This document shows, piece after piece, positions 30,983 to 38,029 of a stretch of DNA of 38,551 nt. The notes below the pieces were generated by a model. That model ran no database searches and was not told the origin of the DNA. It saw only the letters and a program-made list of their open reading frames with translations. The position numbers and the translations under genes are program-made. The stretch lies in NCBI GenBank assembly GCA_016196285.1, contig JACPXY010000004.1, forward strand, positions 1 through 38,551. Direction: 5' to 3'. This stretch comes from Candidatus Pacearchaeota archaeon. Lineage in GTDB: Archaea; Nanobdellota; Nanobdellia; Pacearchaeales; GW2011-AR1. Each line of letters starts with the position of its first letter. The first letter of the stretch is position 1.

Positions 30983-31798
30983 ATGTGGCCTGATGAAGGA
31001 GTATGGTGGTCTGGTGGATTATTCAAACGTTATCTACGCTGGACGGAAGATCCAGCAACAGAAAAAAGAACATTACTTGAGCACTATTATGAAGCAGTTG
31101 AAATGAAGTATAGGGATCAGCCGGTAAAAACACCAGAAGACCATCATAGAGATGCAAAAGCGTGTTTTGCCTGGCTCGGGCAACGGCTTCAAGGAATATC
31201 ATGCATCATCTCAGGAGCTGCAAGCATCAGCTGGCAAACACAGGATTTCACGCGCGCCCGTTCCAATACAGACCTCGCCATCAACGCCGACAAAAAAGTA
31301 TTAGAAGCATTAGTCGACGCATTTGAGCCAGAAGGAGCATATCTGGTTGAGCGGAGCCTAAGTTGGAAGTTCAGGAGAAAGTCCGAAGACAAGTACCACG
31401 TCTATCGCCCTATCCCTCCTCTAAGAATAATGAAAGACCTGCATGCAAACATGAATCTTATGTTCGTGAAAGCTGATCGAACAGAGAGAGGTAGGAATTA
31501 TTTTTTGGCAGAAAGTACTGCACGCAATCCAGTAAGAATATATCTACATCAGCAGTCAGGAAAAAGCATCGTAAGTATTGAAGAAAAGAAGGCATATCAG
31601 TTTACTGTTCCTGAAGAATATCTTAATCCAATCAAGATAGAAACTAGTATGGGGGGCACAATTCAGCTTATGCCTCTCCAGTATATGTATGCCAAGTTGA
31701 AAGCCATGCATCGCGCAGAGGAAGGTTTGCTTCACGAAAAACATTTGCACGATATTAATCTAATAAAGGCAGTAATTACACAAAATCAAGGTTTCTAG
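30983..31798 (+). CDS. Nucleotidyltransferase-like protein (AbiEii-like fold suspected)
   Basis: The 271-residue protein has the typical start of a minimal nucleotidyltransferase core: CIISGAASISWQTQDFTRARSNTDLAI near residues 77-105, where S-G-A-A-S and the T-D-L in SNTDLAI correspond to the hG[GS]x9-13Dh[DE]h pattern. The second acidic position is replaced (DLAI), so catalysis is not certain. A C-terminal helical part ends LHDINLIKAVI, like the KDxxDI element of AbiEii-type proteins. The ATG at 30983 is strongly supported by the TATA box 26.5 nt upstream. No toxin or antitoxin neighbour is seen. Confidence 0.65.
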   Translation: MWPDEGVWWSGGLFKRYLRWTEDPATEKRTLLEHYYEAVEMKYRDQPVKTPEDHHRDAKACFAWLGQRLQGISCIISGAASISWQTQDFTRARSNTDLAINADKKVLEALVDAFEPEGAYLVERSLSWKFRRKSEDKYHVYRPIPPLRIMKDLHANMNLMFVKADRTERGRNYFLAESTARNPVRIYLHQQSGKSIVSIEEKKAYQFTVPEEYLNPIKIETSMGGTIQLMPLQYMYAKLKAMHRAEEGLLHEKHLHDINLIKAVITQNQGF

Positions 31799-31835
31799 AG
31801 CAAAAATATAAAAGGGGATAGTTATACGTGTTTCA

Positions 31836-32114
31836 ATGGGTGCAGATATACGGATGAATTGGGCATTGCAGATTGAGCCGCCAAGCTCGCTCGAGGAAAG
31901 AGCAGAATATGTTTTTGAGAAATCAGGAAACAGGATTTTTCCATTGGAAACTCCGATAGACCTGCTTAACATGCAGAGAGATGCCGTCGCAAAGATAAGA
32001 ATCACTGAATTCACGAACAAGCCAGGAATCACAACTGGAAGGTATGAAGTGATTAAAATCTATCAAGATACAGAAAAGCAGGTCTTGACACAGTATTGGA
32101 GAGAAAACCAGTAG
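31836..32114 (+). CDS. Hypothetical protein
   Basis: The 92-residue protein begins MGADIRMNWALQIEPPSSLEE and continues with EYVFEKSGNRIFPLETPIDLL and KIRITEFTNKPGITTGRYEVI. The pattern suggests a small alpha/beta protein, with strands KIRITEF and YEVIKIYQ. A TATAAA box centred 26.5 nt upstream of the ATG supports it as a leaderless gene. I have no family for it. It lies before the tRNA-Cys gene and 37 nt after the nucleotidyltransferase-like gene. Confidence 0.62.
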   Translation: MGADIRMNWALQIEPPSSLEERAEYVFEKSGNRIFPLETPIDLLNMQRDAVAKIRITEFTNKPGITTGRYEVIKIYQDTEKQVLTQYWRENQ

Positions 32115-32185
32115 AATATCTAAATGAATCCTTATAAAAGTTGCTGTGGGAGAAGTCATTCTGTGAGCACATTAAATTCCTGAGA

Positions 32186-32257
32186 AGCGCACGCCAGGAA
32201 TCGAACCTGGGTAAAGTCGGGCTGCAGCCGACCGCAGTACCACTGTGCCACGTGCGC
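32186..32257 (-). tRNA. tRNA-Cys (GCA)
   Basis: The cloverleaf has acceptor GCGCACG with CGTGCGC, anticodon arm GTCGG-CTGCAGC-CCGAC (anticodon GCA) and a T arm with TTCGATT. The discriminator is U73, the identity base for CysRS, which agrees with the call. No intron and no encoded CCA. A TTTAAA box at 32283-32288 is centred 28.5 nt before the 5' end. A 20-bp palindrome spans the 5' end of the gene. Confidence 0.95.
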
Positions 32258-32265
32258 ACGTGGCA
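32246..32265. repeat. 20-bp perfect palindrome across the tRNA-Cys 5' end
   Basis: TGCCACGTGC followed by GCACGTGGCA is self-complementary without mismatch. Twelve bases lie in the tRNA (acceptor and start of the D arm) and eight in the upstream DNA. If the transcript starts within 2 nt of the mature 5' end, as the TATA position predicts, the hairpin cannot form in RNA. Confidence 0.75.
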
Positions 32266-32362
32266 GGAAGCATAAGAGCCCTTTTAAAGATAGTGCCTAT
32301 GCAAAAAGAGATTATCATCTTTGAAATATGTCTATAAGATATTCCCTCATAGTAAATACATA

Positions 32363-32437
<75 letters not shown>

Positions 32438-32476
32438 TCGGCTCTAGAATCAGAAAATACTATTTAAGCGTTGGCA

Positions 32477-33025
32477 TCAGTAGCTCAAGAACACAACTTC
32501 TCCGTTGCTCATCTTCTCATAGAAGTCAAGGTAGGGCTTCTTCTCCCGTGCAGTATAGAAGAGCTGGTCAAGCCCTGTCCATGCAGTGAACCATCCGGCT
32601 GGCTCGAGGATAACCACAAGAAGATGATGAAAAAATGATTCAGGAGAGAAAGTAGCGATTGAAGTGGCGATGATAATAAAAGCCATTCCCAAAAGCGCCA
32701 TAAAAATGCCGTTTCCAAGTGTCCTCCTATACTCGTGCAGTGCCTCAAGATAATGCTTCTTGAAATGTTCGCGCAGCCTGCGCCTTATGAGAACTTCATC
32801 ATTATAGCTGCGTTTAGCAGCAGGCATCAGAAATCGTAGTTCAACCGCTCCAGAGGTTTTATCCCTGCTTGCTCTCCGGATCTCTTGCAGAAAGTCATCA
32901 GATAAAGCTCGTTGAAGATACTGTCTCGGATCAAAACTTGAGAATATATCATTATACGTTGCCAAGGTTAGGCTGATGGAAGAGACCTGCGCAACTTCAT
33001 CTTTCGACAATGCCTCCTTATTCAT
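32477..33025 (-). CDS. Membrane protein with charged N-terminal domain, unknown
   Basis: This 182-residue protein has a soluble N-terminal half with a run of conserved-looking residues (LTLATYNDIFSSFDPRQYLQRALSDDF, in parts) and a basic central segment (VLIRRRLREHFKKHYLEAL). Two transmembrane helices follow (about 107-125 and 131-149), then a short cytoplasmic tail. A CTTAAA box (minus strand, 33049-33054) is centred 26.5 nt before the ATG. The combination recalls an unnamed family in methanogens and bacteria, but I cannot give it a name. Confidence 0.65.
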   Translation of the reverse strand: MNKEALSKDEVAQVSSISLTLATYNDIFSSFDPRQYLQRALSDDFLQEIRRASRDKTSGAVELRFLMPAAKRSYNDEVLIRRRLREHFKKHYLEALHEYRRTLGNGIFMALLGMAFIIIATSIATFSPESFFHHLLVVILEPAGWFTAWTGLDQLFYTAREKKPYLDFYEKMSNGEVVFLSY

Positions 33026-33059
33026 ATCTCTCTAAGACACAATCTATTTTTAAGGTTGT

Positions 33060-33674
33060 CTATAAACGCAGTGCAACAAGATTTTTCTCATGCAAAGAAC
33101 GTATATGCTCATGCTGCATCCTGCGCCGGTAGACAAGCCGAATATAGTAAAACAAAACACCAAGAACAATTAAAAAGAAGGCAAAGGAGCCGGCAACGCG
33201 CATCGGTTCTGTCTTTATGGCATTGCCAGTTAGAGCAACATGATTATTCAACGCACGAAGCGCGACACTGCGTTCTTCTCCTTCTCGCGCCTCGAGCAGG
33301 AGCACTGCTCCAGAAGGGATTTCAGATGATAAAGGAATGCTCAGAAGATACAACTCCTGATTATCGGCCCCAAGCACCACAGATTCTATTCCTAAAGCAT
33401 ACTGTATCCCTTGCCCATCATACACTTCATAGATGATCTCCAGTTCATGAGAGGCTCCTGCTGTTTCCTGCAAGAGATACTCGACCCTCAAAGTTCGACC
33501 AAGCGTATATTCTTCAATTGAAAGGGAAAATGATTCTGAACTTCGAGCAGAAGAGAAATCTTGGTCAATGACTAAGCCTGCAAGGCTGAGAGGAAGAAAC
33601 GCACCAAGAGCAATAAGAAAGATAATTACCAGAAACAGTAGTCCATATGAGCGAAGAACACGTCGGTGCAGCAT
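33060..33674 (-). CDS. Bitopic membrane protein with external beta domain, unknown
   Basis: The 204-residue protein has an N-terminal signal anchor (about residues 10-35, YGLLFLVIIFLIALGAF). A beta-rich external domain follows (about 40-160, e.g. SFSLSIEEYTLGRTLRVEYLL). A second transmembrane helix near residues 163-182 precedes a basic cytoplasmic tail (YRRRMQHEHIRSLHEK). A TTTATA box about 25.5 nt before the ATG supports the start. It may form a surface domain; no family is recognised. Confidence 0.62.
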   Translation of the reverse strand: MLHRRVLRSYGLLFLVIIFLIALGAFLPLSLAGLVIDQDFSSARSSESFSLSIEEYTLGRTLRVEYLLQETAGASHELEIIYEVYDGQGIQYALGIESVVLGADNQELYLLSIPLSSEIPSGAVLLLEAREGEERSVALRALNNHVALTGNAIKTEPMRVAGSFAFFLIVLGVLFYYIRLVYRRRMQHEHIRSLHEKNLVALRL

Positions 33675-33786
33675 AACTATTCATGGCAAAGAATCTTATA
33701 AATGTTGCCCAATACTAACCAAGTGCAAAAGTAACGCTTTCTAAGCAATCCAGAACGTATATAAAACCTCTCTTCTCTATCATTCC

Positions 33787-34686
33787 ATGAAGCCCATCAC
33801 GCTCACCTTTCTCGGCACCAGCAATGCAGTGCCTACTGAACTGAGAAATCATACTGCCATTCTTGCTTCGTTTGATGCTGAGGCAGTCTTAATCGACTGC
33901 GGGGAAGGCACACAGCGCCAGTTCAAGCAGGCAGGCATCAGCCCGCACAAGCTCACAAGAATACTCATCACTCACTGGCACGGCGATCACATTCTCGGTC
34001 TTCCAGGCCTCTTTCAAACCTTAGCTATGTCAGACTACCGGAAGACACTGCACCTCTATGGTCCTCATGGAACCAAATACTTCATTTCGCTCATCCAGCA
34101 ACTCATGGGAAAGTTAAGAATTCAGCTGGAAGTTCACGAAGTTTCCCCAGGAAAAATCATAGACGAGCCAGAGTTCTTTATAGAAGCAGCTGCAATGCAC
34201 CATGACACGCCAACCCTTGCCTATGCACTAATCATCAAAGATAAACGGCGTTTAAACAAACAGAAACTGAAGAAGCTAAAAATACCCAACTCTCCGATGA
34301 TTAAAGAATTACAGAGAGGCAAAGATATTGTACTGAATGGCAGAAAGATCAGGGCATCTCAAGTATCTTACATTGAAAAAGGCAAGAAACTTGCCTGTAT
34401 TCTAGATACTGGCATGAACGCTCATGCAGTCCAGCTCGCCAAAGAAGCAGACCTTCTTATTTGCGAATCTTCCTTCTCAGAAGAAGAAACAGAGAAAGCA
34501 AAGGAATACTTTCATTTGACTGCAGGCGATGCTGCAACTATTGCAAAAAAGGCAAAGGCAAAGGCATTGATCCTCACGCACATCTCACAGCGCTACGAGC
34601 ATAACTTGAAGAAGATAGAAAATGAAGCCAGAAAGATATTCAAGAACACAAGAATTGCCAGGGACCTTGATGTTATTATTGTTTAA
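33787..34686 (+). CDS. rnz: Ribonuclease Z
   Basis: RNase Z removes the 3' trailer of pre-tRNA, which is needed here because no tRNA gene encodes CCA. The 299-residue protein has the short form of the family: FLGTSNAVPT at the start, metal motif THWHGDHILGLPG (HxHxDH) near residues 62-74, the phosphodiesterase-specific histidine region MHHDTPTLAYAL near residue 138, and the later LDTGMN and LTHISQRY. A TATATA box at 33758-33763 is centred 26.5 nt before the ATG. It ends convergently with the SET-domain gene, overlapping it by 11 nt. Confidence 0.95.
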   Translation: MKPITLTFLGTSNAVPTELRNHTAILASFDAEAVLIDCGEGTQRQFKQAGISPHKLTRILITHWHGDHILGLPGLFQTLAMSDYRKTLHLYGPHGTKYFISLIQQLMGKLRIQLEVHEVSPGKIIDEPEFFIEAAAMHHDTPTLAYALIIKDKRRLNKQKLKKLKIPNSPMIKELQRGKDIVLNGRKIRASQVSYIEKGKKLACILDTGMNAHAVQLAKEADLLICESSFSEEETEKAKEYFHLTAGDAATIAKKAKAKALILTHISQRYEHNLKKIENEARKIFKNTRIARDLDVIIV

Positions 34687-35140
34687 CCAGCCAAGTTGAA
34701 ATATATCTATTATACTTCTGTCTTACACTTTCAGGCATATTATTATAAGCTCCAATAACTTTTCTACAGTCTTTCTCTCCGCATTTGCAATTCATCTTCC
34801 AATTGCTATTTTCAGTCATTTCATAATCCCATAATATTTCCTCTCCTTTTTTTATTTCCCTCATTGCAGCAAGCTTAAACTTCCCTGTAAAACCTGAATT
34901 AGGATTGCAAGAATGATTTGCATATCTCCCAAATCCATTAGTATCTATCCATTTATGCTCTTCAAATTGGATTGCATGGTCTGCAATTTCTTTAGGCAAA
35001 TCTAAACATTTTTCAGCAGTATAAATCTTGCCTCCCTCCCAATTAAATATTAATTCTCCTTTCTCAATATTTCTTTTTGCAAATACTCCCTTTCCATATT
35101 TTCCAGTTTTTCTAACTTCAACATCTATATTAAGTATCAT
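34676..35140 (-). CDS. SET-domain protein methyltransferase
   Basis: The 154-residue protein is a compact SET enzyme: GKYGKGVFAKRNIEKGELIFNWEGG at the start, the catalytic core RYANHSCNPN near residue 77, and the following WDYEM strand where the active-site Tyr sits. A post-SET-like motif CKCGEKDCRKVIG lies near residue 120. SET enzymes methylate lysine in histones or other proteins; the archaeal target is unknown. Codon use is clearly AT-rich compared with rnz. It overlaps rnz by 11 nt at the 3' ends. Confidence 0.9.
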   Translation of the reverse strand: MILNIDVEVRKTGKYGKGVFAKRNIEKGELIFNWEGGKIYTAEKCLDLPKEIADHAIQFEEHKWIDTNGFGRYANHSCNPNSGFTGKFKLAAMREIKKGEEILWDYEMTENSNWKMNCKCGEKDCRKVIGAYNNMPESVRQKYNRYISTWLVKQ

Positions 35141-35242
35141 AAAACTAATCTGCTTTTATTATTTAAAAACTTTAACAAGGCTCATGCTATCCAAAAACCC
35201 ATATAAGTTGAACTTACAGGTAAATCAACAATAAAACCCCAA

Positions 35243-35491
35243 TCACTTGTTCAAAGAAGTTGAAGCCGGTGAGATAAAGATAATAGTATCGCCCCTCAAA
35301 AAAGTAAGGCCGATGCTCTTCTTTACTTCTCCATTTTCCAGTTCTTTAGCATTGTCCAAGACGACATTGATGTGGATGTCAAATGCCATCAAGGTGCCCA
35401 CAAACTGTTTATCACCTTTCAGCTGAACAAGGACCTCTTTTCCTTTTGATGCATTCAAAAGGTCAAGCGGTCGCTCAATTTTGCTAGCCAT
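35243..35491 (-). CDS. LSm (Sm-like archaeal) protein
   Basis: The 82-residue protein has the Sm1 motif (VLVQLKGDKQFVGTLMAFDIHINVVLDNA, in parts, with the D-x-H-x-N-x-V-L element) and Sm2 (LTFLRGDTIIFISP, the [LI]RGxx[IV] motif). It forms a ring that binds U-rich RNA. A run of TATATATA about 25 nt before the ATG supports the start. The usual downstream L37e gene of many archaea is not adjacent here. Confidence 0.94.
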   Translation of the reverse strand: MASKIERPLDLLNASKGKEVLVQLKGDKQFVGTLMAFDIHINVVLDNAKELENGEVKKSIGLTFLRGDTIIFISPASTSLNK

Positions 35492-35521
35492 ACTCGCACC
35501 CAGTCCAGAGTATATATAAAT

Positions 35522-36784
35522 CTATCTACCGGCTAGACGTTGGATAAGCAGGTTGCTCTTCAATTTGCCTTCGTCTGAACGGTCTTTGAAAAAAAGTTTT
35601 ACTGCCTCAAACTCTCGCTCGTAGCGTCTCATGCTCCTGTCAGAAATGAGAGAAGACCATTGTCTGACGGCATTATGAAATTCTAAGTCATCACCGCGCA
35701 GACGCTTATCAAAGAGTGCAGCGTCAATTGACTCTTTCAGTAAAACAGGATGTTTAAACAAATATTCAGCAATGCCTAAGCGTAGCCTGAAGATGGGTGT
35801 CTGGCATATCATATTCTGATATGGGTTGACACCAAGCTGGTGCCATGAGTCGACCATTGCAAGCAAGCTCAGATGTGAGTTGGGGCGTTGTGCACCTTCA
35901 GGCATTCCCAGAGAGAATTCTCCCATTGTTGCATCATCCAGCAGAATTAAAGGATTATCTTTCTTGCCGAAAACGTATTCTCCTGCATTGTATATCCGCT
36001 TCTCAAATACAGAGGCATCTTCCTGAATCATAAGCTTGAACAATTCCGATTCTGAACGAGCATACTGTTGGATTTGTTCCCAAGCAATAGGATTAAATAA
36101 AGCTAATCCTGCATAGACGTGTACTTTTCCGCTGAAGATACGCACAGTCATTAATGCTTTAATGTTATCGAGGCCTCCAGTATATGCCGTATTCTCCCAA
36201 GGGTAGAATCCGGCGTTCTTCCAGGCAGTGCCCATACTCTCGAAGGCAACATGTGTTGCTGCCTGTGTATCTGCAGTTATTCTATCATGTTCCTCGTATG
36301 AACTCAATTCAACAATACGCGATCTAAGTGTGCCAAACAAGTCGAGCGCCCTGGAATATGCCTCATCTGAACTCCGATGCCTAATGACTGCAAGGGTTTG
36401 TCCAGTAGGAGGTACACTTGGCGCATGGAGTGAATGACAAGTCACAATATGGACATCAGAAGGCAGATATTTCTCAAATGCTCTAATCTCTGGAGTCTTG
36501 ACTGAAGTTTGCCCTCCAACAATCGCTCCTACGCGCGTTGCAGCTCCTGCCTGCGCAACTGCTTTTTCAATGTTCTCAGTCTCCACAGCATACATGATAA
36601 AATCGCTTCTTCGGGAGACCTCGCTTCCTGTATCAACAATCTCTATACCTGTGCCAGAAAGTTCCTCCTCGAGCTTGCTGCGATGCGCAGGAACGTCACA
36701 TCCTCTGACATGATAACCTGCCTTAGCAAACGTCCTGGCATATAGTTTTCCCATGTCTCCCAAACCGATGATGCCTATGTTCAT
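35522..36784 (-). CDS. tyrA: Prephenate dehydrogenase, TYR1-like
   Basis: This 420-residue protein starts with the Rossmann motif GLGDMGKLYARTFAKAGYHV. VGAIVGGQTSVKTPEI and IVTCHSLHAPSVPPTGQTL follow, which match fungal-type TYR1 prephenate dehydrogenase more than bacterial TyrA. The C-terminal helical half (about 170-420) is of the family's length. The enzyme would make 4-hydroxyphenylpyruvate in tyrosine synthesis. ATG 36784 (MNIGIIGLG) is preferred to an upstream start at 36805. No other aromatic pathway gene is in the window, so its role is uncertain. Confidence 0.82.
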   Translation of the reverse strand: MNIGIIGLGDMGKLYARTFAKAGYHVRGCDVPAHRSKLEEELSGTGIEIVDTGSEVSRRSDFIMYAVETENIEKAVAQAGAATRVGAIVGGQTSVKTPEIRAFEKYLPSDVHIVTCHSLHAPSVPPTGQTLAVIRHRSSDEAYSRALDLFGTLRSRIVELSSYEEHDRITADTQAATHVAFESMGTAWKNAGFYPWENTAYTGGLDNIKALMTVRIFSGKVHVYAGLALFNPIAWEQIQQYARSESELFKLMIQEDASVFEKRIYNAGEYVFGKKDNPLILLDDATMGEFSLGMPEGAQRPNSHLSLLAMVDSWHQLGVNPYQNMICQTPIFRLRLGIAEYLFKHPVLLKESIDAALFDKRLRGDDLEFHNAVRQWSSLISDRSMRRYEREFEAVKLFFKDRSDEGKLKSNLLIQRLAGR

Positions 36785-36818
36785 AGCGTGGCAATTAAAT
36801 AACAAGTTATAAAGGTTT

Positions 36819-36946
36819 CCCCGTGGGGGTCACAAAACCCGAAGGGTTTTAACCTCGGCTTTTAAGCCGAGGCTTGTCTGTGGTTTTGTGGCTACCGGAG
36901 AAATCCGCAGTATGATGATAGTAGACTAAAGTCTGTGGATTTCTAC
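36819..36946. mobile_element. Palindromic element resembling IS200/IS605-type ends (decayed or MITE-like)
   Basis: Four hairpins lie in 130 nt. AAAACCC/GGGTTTT (36834-36840, 36844-36850) and CCTCGGCTT/AAGCCGAGG (36853-36861, 36864-36872) are enclosed by CACAAAACC/GGTTTTGTG (36831-36839, 36882-36890). Then AGAAATCCGCAG/CTGTGGATTTCT (36899-36910, 36933-36944) encloses AGACT/AGTCT. Hairpins in the style of CCTCGGCTTTTAAGCCGAGG are characteristic of the ends of IS200/IS605 single-strand transposons. No transposase or TnpB is present. The name is an inference. Confidence 0.5.
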
Positions 36947-37035
36947 AAGCATTAAAGATTCTCTTTAGGGCGGGAAAGATTTACTTGGCGCTTCAGTATA
37001 TAAATGCTTAAAAGTATCTAAATTTTCTTTTATTG

Positions 37036-37320
37036 ATGAGTTATGGTATTTGGTATAGAAGCAAATTAATAGGAAGCGTTCACTATCTCGTTTACAAAGA
37101 AGGAAAGCTTCCTGGAAGAGAACAGGACATATTTCTTCGTATGAATGACCTTTGTGCCTTAGAAACTCTCCTGAAATTATCTTCTCGAAGTAGTTTAAGG
37201 ATTGGGGGAAATGACAAAGGTCATGAAATGAGATATGCTGAATTTAAAGAAGAAATCTTAGCAAAAGTTAGAGATATACATATAGAAAATAATTCTATCG
37301 GTGCAAGTGTTCATGGTTAG
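37036..37320 (+). CDS. Orphan hypothetical protein
   Basis: This 94-residue protein starts MSYGIWYRSKLIGSVHYLVYKEG. A CTTAAA box at 37007-37012 is centred exactly 26.5 nt before the ATG, which supports a real leaderless gene. An upstream TTG at 37033 is less likely. It has alternating strand-like segments in the first third and helices later (DLCALETLLKLSS). It lies between the palindromic element and rps8e. No family is recognised. Confidence 0.6.
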   Translation: MSYGIWYRSKLIGSVHYLVYKEGKLPGREQDIFLRMNDLCALETLLKLSSRSSLRIGGNDKGHEMRYAEFKEEILAKVRDIHIENNSIGASVHG

Positions 37321-37556
37321 GCGCACACTATTGGGTGGGAGAAAACTTTTAATTTGGACACAGTCTGGGAACATATTGCAATACAATGAAGAACCAGAAT
37401 AAGATATAATTATCCCATAATACTCTAAGCTCTGCGGGCATCAGTTAACAATGTCTTTATTACATTTTTAGATGTATTTGCCTCTGTGAGAATATCGCAG
37501 GTTATTGGAGCCAATAAAACAAAAACCTTTATATACCAACGTTTAGAGGTTGACTT
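37321..37556 (+). promoter_or_regulatory. Spacer upstream of rps8e with its TATA box
   Basis: A TTTATA box at 37528-37533 is centred 26.5 nt before the rps8e ATG. A TGAAGAACC at 37386 matches the first bases of the dispersed repeat, but the rest does not clearly follow. I see no other gene. Confidence 0.5.
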
Positions 37557-37919
37557 ATGAATCGTGGAAGAAAGATTTCCGGTGGAAAGTATCATAAACA
37601 GCGCAAAAGGCGCGCCCATGAACTGCGAGGTCAGGAAAGACACGTAGTATTGGGAGAGACAAAACAGAAGTTTCTAGGCACTCTGGGCGGCGCACAAAAG
37701 ACAATTCTTCTGAAAGCAGAGACAGTAAATGTTCTCATTGAAGGAAAGGCAAAAAAGGCAAAGATCATCAACGTAATTGAAACTCCTCAAAATAGATTCT
37801 TTGCACGGCAGAATCGTCTGATAAAATCAGCCCTTATAGAGACCTCAATGGGGAAAGCCAGGATTACCAACCGCCCAAGCCAAGAAGGCCAGGTCAATGC
37901 AGTATTAGTTAAGGAGTAA
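37557..37919 (+). CDS. rps8e: Ribosomal protein S8e
   Basis: S8e is an archaeal/eukaryotic small-subunit protein. The 120-residue protein has the short archaeal form: GRKISGGKYHKQRKRRAHELRG at the start, KAETVNVL in the middle, VIETPQNRFFARQNRLIKSALIETS and GKARITNRPSQEGQVNAVLV at the end. All these blocks match S8e. A TATA box centred 26.5 nt before the ATG plus a GAGGT stretch before the start are present. It is followed 110 nt later by the TFB gene in the same direction. Confidence 0.95.
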   Translation: MNRGRKISGGKYHKQRKRRAHELRGQERHVVLGETKQKFLGTLGGAQKTILLKAETVNVLIEGKAKKAKIINVIETPQNRFFARQNRLIKSALIETSMGKARITNRPSQEGQVNAVLVKE

Positions 37920-38029
37920 AGAGCTTAGGGCGAGAGAAGGAGAACTCACTCCCTAATTCCTCGACAACCAACCGAAAGCTTTAAAAAGCTTCTTTCACAC
38001 TGAGTACTTAAACTTTTCGGTAATAATAT

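Noticed and set aside
32246-32265. Pre-tRNA-Cys alternative hairpin that would control processing
   Set aside because: The TATA box predicts a leader of about 2 nt, too short to form the stem in RNA. Kept only as a DNA palindrome.
37386-37430. Possible fifth copy of the dispersed repeat
   Set aside because: Only TGAAGAACC matches. No CAAG hairpin follows, and the next 40 bases do not align with the other copies.
37425-37643. Minus-strand open frame of 72 codons overlapping rps8e
   Set aside because: It overlaps the 5' end and promoter of a clear S8e gene. Its translation has no recognisable pattern, and no TATA box stands at the usual distance.
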